Source: an uncultured Anaerovibrio sp. (lineage in GTDB: Bacteria; Bacillota; Negativicutes; Selenomonadales; Selenomonadaceae). From it: 7,975 bases of DNA. Within the stretch, counting starts at the first letter, position 1, and the number at the start of each line of letters is the position of its first letter. The notes below the pieces were generated by a model. That model saw only the letters and a program-made list of their open reading frames with translations. It searched no databases and was not told the DNA's origin. Below, piece by piece: positions 1 to 4,795 of this stretch. The DNA lies in assembly GCA_902785445.1 (NCBI GenBank), contig CACZYN010000078.1, positions 1 to 7,975 on the forward strand. Reading direction: 5' to 3'. The translations under genes and the position numbers were made by a program.

Positions 1-50
1 GCCTTCCCCTTGAGGGGAAGGTGTCACCGCAGGTGACGGATGAGGTGTTT
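1..50. repeat. Double-hairpin intergenic repeat (REP-like)
   Basis: Two perfect inverted repeats stand side by side. The first is CCTTCCCC (2-9) with GGGGAAGG (14-21) around a TTGA loop. The second is GTCACC (23-28) with GGTGAC (32-37) around GCA. A GATGAGGTG tail follows. I recall closely similar elements scattered between genes in many gut Clostridia, but that is memory and not a search. The element lies downstream of mreD and may be cut by the window edge. It could fold in RNA from either strand. No T-run follows on the minus strand, so I do not call it a terminator. Confidence 0.6.
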
Positions 51-94
51 TCTGCTGCCTTTCCATAAAGCAATATGCTTTTTATTCAGCGTTT

Positions 95-132
95 CCCGTA
101 ATTGTCCATTCTCAATTTTCAACTGTCAATTG
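95..132. repeat. AT-rich dispersed repeat at the 3' end of mreD
   Basis: The minus strand reads as a chain of AATTGA/AATTGAGAA-like units (CAATTGACAGTTG, then AAAATTGAGAATGGACAATT, then ACGGG). Similar AATTGACAATTGA-type tracts are familiar to me as intergenic repeats in clostridial genomes, which is memory rather than proof. Its edge overlaps the mreD stop codon (126-128), so the repeat supplies or directly abuts the end of the gene. A small AT-rich hairpin (AAAGCA 67-72 with TGCTTT 76-81) lies just beyond and could weakly terminate the mre transcript. Confidence 0.4.
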
Positions 133-644
133 ATTTCGTTTCCCAATGTACGATAAATAAACCGGTTCAAAAAATAGATCGGTATCGACAGAACATAGGT
201 CTGTACCATCCGCGAGAGCAGATGCCTCTGAAAATACCCCCAACAGTCGTCGACGCCCGCCCATACGATATGCACCAGAAAATACAGCATAAAGATCCCG
301 CCGACCGCGATAAAAGCGTACAGCAGGAAGGTGGTGAATTTCGCGACCACCAGATTGTTCGCGGCATAGCCGACGATAAAACAGATCACCGTCAGGCTGA
401 TCGTAAACAGCCCGATCCCGTTGGAATAACCGAGGTCGGTCAGTATCCCGCAGATCATGCCGATGACCATCGCGGGGATCTCACGTTCAAAAATCGCCGC
501 TGTCAGCGCGACACATAACAGCAGCGTAGGCTTAGCGCCGAAGATCTCGGGCAACAGGTTCGGTGTTGTCCCGAGAACATACAGCAGTATGATCTCCATC
601 GCGTACGCGAGGTAGCGAAAAAAGGAGGTTGTTTTTTCACTCAT
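126..644 (-). CDS. mreD: Rod shape-determining protein MreD
   Basis: A 172-residue, almost wholly hydrophobic protein of usual MreD length. About six membrane segments can be read (roughly residues 11-29, 38-52, 57-78, 80-97, 104-127 and 144-165). The stretch GMICGILTDLGYSNGIGLF (62-80) matches the conserved Gly/Asp-containing region of the family. MreD is an inner-membrane partner of MreC in the elongasome, which directs lateral peptidoglycan synthesis in rod-shaped cells. Translation starts at ATG with an AAAGGAG ribosome site eight to nine bases upstream. The gene follows mreC by 85 bp, the usual mreC-mreD order, so the two are probably cotranscribed. The low sequence conservation typical of MreD means the call rests partly on the mreC neighbour. 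Confidence 0.9.
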   Translation of the reverse strand: MSEKTTSFFRYLAYAMEIILLYVLGTTPNLLPEIFGAKPTLLLCVALTAAIFEREIPAMVIGMICGILTDLGYSNGIGLFTISLTVICFIVGYAANNLVVAKFTTFLLYAFIAVGGIFMLYFLVHIVWAGVDDCWGYFQRHLLSRMVQTYVLSIPIYFLNRFIYRTLGNEIN

Positions 645-729
645 GCTTCGGTACTCCTTTTGAAACCAACTTGGATCGGGATCCGTCAGTTTAAGTACTG
701 CGGATCATAGCGCCGTAGATGACGCCAAG

Positions 730-1575
730 TTACTCGGAGGTTCGTTTCAGTATCTCTCCCTCGCCGTCAAAGTCGGTGATGACCGCGACGTCCGTGATCT
801 TTCGGATATCCTCATACGGTTCGATGATCGCGTAGTAGGAGGTGTCATAGGTATCATACCCGATATCCTTGACCTCGCCGATGATCAGGTTTTTGGGATA
901 GATCCCGCTGACGCCGGTGGTCGTGATGATATCGCCCTCTTTGACCTTATGCTCGGATTTGAGCTTCGCGAACATGGTTTGGTTATCATCCGCGAATTTA
1001 GCCGATCCGGTGATGATGCCGGTATCCTTGCTCGCTTTATCGATCGCGCCGATACCCGACTGCGGCGATAGGATCGTCACCACCTTCGCAGTGTTGACGT
1101 CCGCCTCTGAGATATAGCCGATCAAGCCGTTCTCTCCCATCACGGGATCGCCCGTCGTGATGTCCGACGCGGTTCCCTTGTCGATGGTAAAGGAATAGAA
1201 CTCGTCGTTGCTGTCGCGACGAAGTGCCGTCGCGGGGACAAATTGATAGTCCTTGTGCTCTTTTTTCAGCTCATAAAATTTCCAAAGGCGCGCGTTTTCC
1301 TCTTTGACGTCGTAGTAGTCCACCAGCCGCGCGCGCAGCTCGCGGTTCGCGTCGACCGCCGCATCATATTCATCCTTGAGCTCGTCATAGCTCATGCCGT
1401 CGGTATTTCGATCCTTGGCGGCAGCGGAAACCTTGGAAAGCCCATAGGTCAACGTGTTCACCGACGTCGAGAGAACGTTGTTCTCCACCTTGCGGGTGAA
1501 CAGACTGAGCATCACCAGTACCAGCAGTACCGACAAAAATATTTTGATTTTTCCCGATTCCCAAAGTTCCTTCAT
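730..1575 (-). CDS. mreC: Rod shape-determining protein MreC
   Basis: A 281-residue bitopic protein with a short basic cytoplasmic N-terminus, one membrane helix (about 11-26), a coiled-coil-like stretch rich in Glu, Lys, Leu and Tyr (about 62-106), and an extracytoplasmic beta-rich domain (about 110-270). Family-typical motifs are GDPVMGENGLIGYI (142-155) and GDIITTTGVSGIYPKNLIIG (214-233). MreC dimerises through the coiled coil and links MreB filaments to MreD, RodA and PBP2-type enzymes in cell elongation. The ATG has a modest AAGGA site about 11 bases upstream. A palindromic repeat lies directly before that site, so it would form a hairpin in the leader. mreB, normally just upstream, is absent: a small lipoprotein gene is there instead. 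Confidence 0.95.
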   Translation of the reverse strand: MKELWESGKIKIFLSVLLVLVMLSLFTRKVENNVLSTSVNTLTYGLSKVSAAAKDRNTDGMSYDELKDEYDAAVDANRELRARLVDYYDVKEENARLWKFYELKKEHKDYQFVPATALRRDSNDEFYSFTIDKGTASDITTGDPVMGENGLIGYISEADVNTAKVVTILSPQSGIGAIDKASKDTGIITGSAKFADDNQTMFAKLKSEHKVKEGDIITTTGVSGIYPKNLIIGEVKDIGYDTYDTSYYAIIEPYEDIRKITDVAVITDFDGEGEILKRTSE

Positions 1576-1591
1576 TTCCGATTTGTTCCTT

Positions 1592-1616
1592 GTAGGGACG
1601 ACCGGCGGTCGTCCGA
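1592..1616. repeat. Short palindromic repeat upstream of mreC
   Basis: GGACGACC (1596-1603) and GGTCGTCC (1607-1614) form a perfect 8-bp inverted repeat with a three-base loop, preceded by TGTA. The form GTAGGGACGACC...GGTCGTCC is one I recall as a common intergenic element in Oscillospiraceae-type genomes, which is memory and not a search result. It sits about 20 bp upstream of the mreC start. In the mreC transcript it would form a stable GC-rich hairpin just before the ribosome site. It supports assigning 1 to about 2050 to a repeat-rich clostridial genome. Confidence 0.55.
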
Positions 1617-1663
1617 AAACCTTTCCTCTTTATCTTCCTTCCCGCAAAGAAAATCCTTCTGAA

Positions 1664-2053
1664 TCACGTTCCGTACCATCCGACGTTTTTCACTTCCCAT
1701 TTTCCGGAGCCGTTACGAACCATGCCAAAGGACATATCCGAATATGTTTCTCCCGGTGAAAAAGATCCTAATTTGTAGACAGCGTCGCTGTTATCCGTAG
1801 AAAAATCAAAAACCACGACAAGCCCAAATTCTTCTCTCATGTTGCCGTCACCGGCGTACCGAATATTCAGTAGTTTACAATGATCATAATTCTGACGAAA
1901 ATAATCTATTGCCGTATGGATCGCGTCTGACAGCTCTTCCTGTGTATAAATCTTTGAATCCGTATCAATGATTTTTACCTGCGAAACATCCCCGCAAGCA
2001 CACATCGCCGCACAAATCATCAAAATCAGCAGAATTGAAATCAGTTTTTTCAT
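1664..2053 (-). CDS. Small secreted lipoprotein, DUF4829-like
   Basis: A 129-residue protein with a clear export signal: MKK, a hydrophobic run (4-17), then C-A-C-G-D. Cys20 is the likely lipidated residue, although MCAC is not a textbook lipobox because Met and Cys occupy -3 and -2. The mature part reads EELSDAIHTAIDYFRQNY, then a CKLLNIRYAGD stretch, a VVVFDFSTD strand and a C-terminal GKWEVKNVGW. This resembles small DUF4829-type extracytoplasmic proteins of Clostridia, whose function is unknown. The ATG lies exactly on the join with the nusG reading frame (2049-2055). No good ribosome site precedes it, which suggests its natural leader is missing. The C-terminus is complete, and mreC follows after 88 bp. 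Confidence 0.7.
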   Translation of the reverse strand: MKKLISILLILMICAAMCACGDVSQVKIIDTDSKIYTQEELSDAIHTAIDYFRQNYDHCKLLNIRYAGDGNMREEFGLVVVFDFSTDNSDAVYKLGSFSPGETYSDMSFGMVRNGSGKWEVKNVGWYGT

Positions 2054-2285
2054 TGACTATCATCTCGACGAATACATAACCTGGAAACAGCTTACGCTTG
2101 GTTACCTTCTCGACACCGTTTTTCTTTTCAACCTCATCCTTTATAGGAACGAGAACATTGAAAATCTTGTCTTCCAGTCCCAGGGAGCTAACCTTTCTCT
2201 CCAGATTGGACTTAACCTTGTTTTCGTATCCGGAATAGGTATGCACCGCATACCAATGTCTTTCAAGCTTCTTTTCAGAGTCCAT
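1965..2285 (-). pseudogene. nusG: NusG N-terminal fragment, truncated at a sequence junction
   Basis: The first 78-79 residues are a clear NusG N-terminal (NGN) domain: HWYAVHTYSGYENKVKSNLE (10-29), GLEDKIFNVLVP (36-47) and RKLFPGYVFVEMIVNE (64-79). NusG normally continues with a SWYVVRNTPGVTGFVG-like segment and a C-terminal KOW domain, for about 175-180 residues. Here the frame switches at about 2049-2055 into out-of-frame lipoprotein DNA and stops at 1965, so about 27 of the 106 residues are junk. NusG binds RNA polymerase to modulate pausing and couples it to Rho or ribosomes; without the KOW domain those contacts are lost. It follows secE by 34 bp in the conserved rpmG-secE-nusG order. 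The only strong ribosome site (GGAGG, 2311-2315) is 25 bases from the ATG, with a hairpin between. The truncation is more likely an assembly chimera than a natural pseudogene. Confidence 0.85.
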
Positions 2286-2315
2286 ACACTTGGATGCAAG
2301 GCATCCCTACCCTCC
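2286..2315 (-). promoter_or_regulatory. nusG ribosome site with a looped-out hairpin spacer
   Basis: On the minus strand a strong Shine-Dalgarno GGAGG (2311-2315) lies 25 bases before the nusG ATG, too far for normal initiation. The spacer holds a perfect 6-bp hairpin, GGATGC (2301-2306) with GCATCC (2292-2297) and a three-base loop. Folding removes 15 bases and leaves an effective spacing of 10. No other good ribosome site precedes this ATG, and the frame has no start codon between it and an upstream TAG. The structure is visible; its function is inferred. Confidence 0.5.
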
Positions 2316-2319
2316 AGTC

Positions 2320-2553
2320 TTAGCGTAAAATTAAATTAAATAACCGGGCGAAAAAAGTATCGCACACCCAAATCAAGGTGCATACAACAAATACTGTTAT
2401 GGAAACCACTACAGTATATCTTGCCAACTCCTCTTTGGTGGACCAGGATACCTTTTTCATTTCAGCCGAAACTTCACGCAAAAACTGCACAGGGTTAAAA
2501 CCTGAAGACTCCGTCTGAATCGCTGACGCTTTTTCTTCCGCCAATCCATTCAC
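2320..2553 (-). CDS. secE: Preprotein translocase subunit SecE
   Basis: A 77-residue protein of Firmicutes SecE size with a polar N-terminus, an amphipathic helix (about 20-35), the conserved KKVSWSTKEE segment (33-42) and one membrane helix (about 46-66). SecE clamps the two halves of SecY in the SecYEG channel. The gene lies 38 bp after rpmG and 34 bp before nusG, the standard bacterial arrangement. The start is uncertain. The longest reading begins at GTG (2553), but the AGGA site is only one base before it. A TTG three codons on (2544) has the same AGGA at about ten bases and may be the real start, giving 74 residues. The family call is secure either way. Confidence 0.93.
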   Translation of the reverse strand: MNGLAEEKASAIQTESSGFNPVQFLREVSAEMKKVSWSTKEELARYTVVVSITVFVVCTLIWVCDTFFARLFNLILR

Positions 2554-2591
2554 ATCCTGTCTGATATTCTACCCTAACACTTAACTGCTAA

Positions 2592-2741
2592 TTACTTAGT
2601 TTCCTTGTGCAGTGTGTGCTTCTTGCAGAACTTGCAATACTTGTTGAATTCGATTCTATCTGGGTCGTTTTTCTTGTTTTTGTTGGTCTGATAGTTGCGA
2701 CTCTTGCACTCAGTGCAGGCCAACGTAACCGCATTGCGCAT
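2592..2741 (-). CDS. rpmG: 50S ribosomal protein L33
   Basis: A 49-residue protein beginning MRNAVTLACTECKSRNYQT and ending HTLHKETK, the usual length of bacterial L33. Both zinc-ribbon pairs are present (C9-x-x-C12 and C36-x-x-C39), so this is the zinc-binding C+ form, not a zinc-independent paralogue. L33 sits near the E site of the large subunit. The ATG is preceded by AGGAGT at seven bases. It is the first gene of the rpmG-secE-nusG unit, behind a good promoter (2799-2827) and downstream of a tRNA cluster that has its own terminator. The reading frame is short but continuous, and every conserved position I know of the family is present. Confidence 0.96.
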   Translation of the reverse strand: MRNAVTLACTECKSRNYQTNKNKKNDPDRIEFNKYCKFCKKHTLHKETK

Positions 2742-2798
2742 CTTATGCACTCCTTACTAATAGATATTATGAGACACCATATAAAATGTCACTAACAT

Positions 2799-2827
2799 AA
2801 TTTATCATAATTAAATATTACTGTCAA
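2799..2827 (-). promoter_or_regulatory. Promoter of rpmG-secE-nusG
   Basis: On the minus strand a perfect -35 TTGACA (2822-2827) is separated by exactly 17 bases from a -10-like TAAATT (2799-2804) in a very AT-rich stretch. Start of transcription would fall near 2790, about 50 bases before the rpmG ATG. The preceding tRNA unit ends in a terminator, so this promoter should drive the operon independently. It is a sigma-A-type match by eye. Confidence 0.7.
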
Positions 2828-2871
2828 CAACAATCAAATTAAAATAAATACTGCCGTAACATTTCATCATT

Positions 2872-2903
2872 TACACAAAATAAAACCCCTTTAATAAGGG
2901 GTT
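2872..2903 (-). terminator. Rho-independent terminator of the tRNA cluster
   Basis: On the minus strand AACCCCTT (2896-2903) pairs perfectly with AAGGGGTT (2884-2891) around a four-base ATTA loop, followed by TTATTTTG. It begins 12 bases after the CCA end of the last tRNA and lies before the rpmG promoter. Stem, loop and T-rich tail all fit an intrinsic terminator. Confidence 0.8.
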
Positions 2904-2914
2904 CATTTACAAAA

Positions 2915-2991
2915 TGGTGGCTGCGAAGAGACTTGAACTCCTGACACTCCGGGTATGAACCGAATGCTCTAGCCAGCTGAGCTACGCAGCC
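2915..2991 (-). tRNA. tRNA-Met (CAT), elongator
   Basis: A complete 77-base cloverleaf with encoded CCA. The acceptor GGCTGCG pairs with CGCAGCC, the D stem is GCTC/GAGC, and the anticodon loop TTCATAC carries CAT on a TTCGG/CCGGA stem with one T-G pair. The T loop is TTCAAGT. A paired 1-72 position and the absence of a triple G-C anticodon stem separate it from the initiator. CAT could also mark a lysidine-modified Ile tRNA, but the overall sequence resembles Firmicutes elongator Met. It is the last tRNA of the cluster. Confidence 0.88.
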
Positions 2992-2998
2992 ATATATA

Positions 2999-3074
<76 letters not shown>

Positions 3075-3085
3075 ATACCATGCTT

Positions 3086-3161
<76 letters not shown>

Positions 3162-3182
3162 ATGAAAACAATAAAGAAAGAA

Positions 3183-3267
3183 TGGTGGGCAGGGATGGAT
3201 TCGAACCATCGTAGCCTACGGCGACGGATTTACAGTCCGTTCCCTTTAACCACTCGGGCACCTACCC
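3183..3267 (-). tRNA. tRNA-Tyr (GTA)
   Basis: An 85-base class II tRNA with a long variable arm (CGCCGTAGGCTACG region). The acceptor GGGTAGG pairs with CCTGCCC including one T-G pair, the anticodon stem is CGGAC/GTCCG-like, and the loop carries GTA. The T arm is GATGG-TTCGAAT-CCATC, and CCA is encoded. It is the first tRNA of the four-gene cluster. The plus strand across it reads as a spurious protein containing MDSNHR, a known artefact of antisense tRNA translation. Confidence 0.95.
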
Positions 3268-3335
3268 AAATCTTTACTTACCACGGTAAACACCAGCTCT
3301 TTAGGGGCTTTCGTGTTTCCCGCTGACAGGTATAT

Positions 3336-3364
3336 ATACTATCATCTAATTTATAGTTTGTAAA
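3336..3364 (-). promoter_or_regulatory. Putative promoter of the tRNA cluster
   Basis: On the minus strand TTTACA (3359-3364) stands 17 bases from TAGTAT (3336-3341) in an AT-rich gap between the helicase stop and tRNA-Tyr. Overlapping TATATA alternatives make the exact -10 unclear. No convincing GC-rich terminator follows the helicase stop, only A/T tracts, so read-through from the helicase is also possible. Confidence 0.4.
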
Positions 3365-3394
3365 GTATTTTTTTGAAAAATTTTATTTTTTGTT

Positions 3395-4687
3395 TTACCG
3401 CCCGCGTTTAGCCTTGTCTCTGGCCCGTCGGGAACGGTCATTACGGCCCTTGTGGCTGCTACCCTTTCGGTTGGCATATTTGCTTTTAGCCTGCTTGGCC
3501 TGCTTTTTGTCTTCCTGTTTACGCTTTTGTTCCAGTTCCCGCTCCCGTTTCTCCCTTTTCAGGCGAGAAGCCAGACTGCGACTGGACATATCCTTTTGAA
3601 TATGATTTTTTATTCCGGCTTCTATCTTACGCAGCATATTATACTGCCGGGCATTTACGAAGGTAATAGCGACACCCTGCTGCCCCGCCCGGCCAGTACG
3701 ACCGATGCGATGGATATAGCTCTCCGTATCCTGGGGAATATCAAAATTAAATACATGCGTAACTCCCTCAATATCCAATCCCCGGGCGGCTATATCCGTA
3801 GTAACCAAAATCTGCAACTTGGCCTGCCGGAATTTTTTCAACACATTGGTACGCTGAAGCTGTGTAAGATCCCCATGAAGCTCATCCGCCAAATAACCTC
3901 GCTTGGCCAAGGTCATCACAACCTGGGAAACCCTGCTGCGGGTGGAGCAAAAAACCATAGCCAAATACGGCTGCTCCTCATTGATGAGCTCGCACAACTT
4001 GTCAATCTTGGAGTTTTCCACCGTATCCACTACCCGTTGGCGGATGGTATCCAGGGTAATATGCTCAGCCTTAATCTCCACATGCTGCACCTGAGTCATG
4101 TAGCGATGCGCCAAGGATTTTATCCGATCCGGCATGGTCGCCGAAAAGAGCATTATCTGCCGATCCTTAGCCATGGCAGACAAGATTACTTCCACATCTT
4201 CTATAAAACCACGGCGCAGCATTTCATCCGCTTCATCGAGAATAATCTTATTGGCGGTAGTCAAATTCAGGGTACGACGCCGCAAATGATCCAGTAATCT
4301 TCCTGGAGTACCAATTATAACATGAGGCTCACGCCCCAACTTTTGCTTTTGCCGTTCTATGTCCTGACCACCATAAATAGCCAATGAACGAACGCCACTA
4401 ACCTTATCCAAAGCAGCCGCCACCTTGGCAATCTGAATGGTCAGTTCCCGAGTAGGCGTTATGATAACAGCCTGCACATTGGTGGCCTGGGTCTTTAACT
4501 TATCATAAAGGGGCAGCAAAAAAGCCAATGTCTTCCCCGTACCAGTCTGGGCCTGTACGGTGGTATCCCGCCCATTTCTAAGCAATGGGATGGCTTGTTC
4601 CTGCACAGGCGTAGCTTCTTTTATCCCCATCTTTTTCAGAGCGCCACAGAGTGCTTCGGAAACACTTAACTCTTCAAATGTTTTCAT
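3395..4687 (-). CDS. DEAD-box ATP-dependent RNA helicase (CshA/RhlE type)
   Basis: A 430-residue helicase with all core motifs: Q motif (FEELSVSEAL to TPVQEQAIP, 4-34), Walker A AQTGTGKT (46-53), PTREL (78-82), GG (106-107), TPGR (127-130), DEAD (151-154), SAT (182-184), TTDIAARGLDI (296-306) and HRIGRTGRAG (326-335). Residues 361-430 form a highly basic Lys/Arg-rich tail, probably disordered and RNA-binding. There is no DbpA-type RNA-binding domain, so it is closest in layout to CshA/RhlE proteins, which unwind RNA in ribosome assembly, mRNA decay and cold adaptation. I chose the ATG at 4687 because AAAGGGGA lies a few bases upstream. A longer reading to 4744 adds 19 unconserved residues and lacks such a site. 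An inverted repeat occupies its leader (4720-4757). Confidence 0.95.
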   Translation of the reverse strand: MKTFEELSVSEALCGALKKMGIKEATPVQEQAIPLLRNGRDTTVQAQTGTGKTLAFLLPLYDKLKTQATNVQAVIITPTRELTIQIAKVAAALDKVSGVRSLAIYGGQDIERQKQKLGREPHVIIGTPGRLLDHLRRRTLNLTTANKIILDEADEMLRRGFIEDVEVILSAMAKDRQIMLFSATMPDRIKSLAHRYMTQVQHVEIKAEHITLDTIRQRVVDTVENSKIDKLCELINEEQPYLAMVFCSTRSRVSQVVMTLAKRGYLADELHGDLTQLQRTNVLKKFRQAKLQILVTTDIAARGLDIEGVTHVFNFDIPQDTESYIHRIGRTGRAGQQGVAITFVNARQYNMLRKIEAGIKNHIQKDMSSRSLASRLKREKRERELEQKRKQEDKKQAKQAKSKYANRKGSSHKGRNDRSRRARDKAKRGR

Positions 4688-4719
4688 ATAATCCCCTTTC
4701 CACTTTTCTTCTAATATAA

Positions 4720-4757
4720 AAGATGGAAAAAAATGATTACTCACTTTATTCCATCTT
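4720..4757. repeat. Inverted repeat in the helicase leader
   Basis: AAGATGGAA (4720-4728) and TTCCATCTT (4749-4757) form a perfect 9-bp inverted repeat with a 20-base loop. It lies in the 108-bp gap between the ABC-F stop and the helicase start. In the helicase transcript it would be a leader hairpin ending about 32 bases before the ATG; as DNA it could be a protein-binding site. It lacks the GC-rich stem of a strong terminator, although T-rich sequence follows on the minus strand. Confidence 0.4.
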
Positions 4758-4795
4758 AAAATACCAATTACACTTTTAGCCTTTCTTTTGAACCA

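Noticed and set aside
102..518. Plus-strand open frame opposite mreD
   Set aside because: Antisense shadow of mreD with low-complexity polar content and no ribosome site.
1243..1662. Plus-strand open frames opposite mreC and its leader
   Set aside because: They overlap mreC and the palindromic repeat and match no family I know; mreC is certain on the other strand.
2040..2062. Insertion sequence or phage attachment at the nusG join
   Set aside because: No transposase, terminal inverted repeats or target duplication is seen on either side; only a few bases are shared at the join.
1968..2339. Plus-strand open frame across the nusG junction
   Set aside because: It is antisense to nusG and crosses the artificial-looking join, so it cannot be an evolved protein.
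3268..3394. Terminator after the helicase
   Set aside because: Only A/T tracts and a five-base TTACC/GGTAA pairing are present; no GC-rich stem followed by a T-run on the minus strand.
3452..4297. Long plus-strand open frame of 281 codons
   Set aside because: It lies entirely antisense to the DEAD-box helicase, which has every family motif; the plus reading has no recognisable domain or ribosome site.
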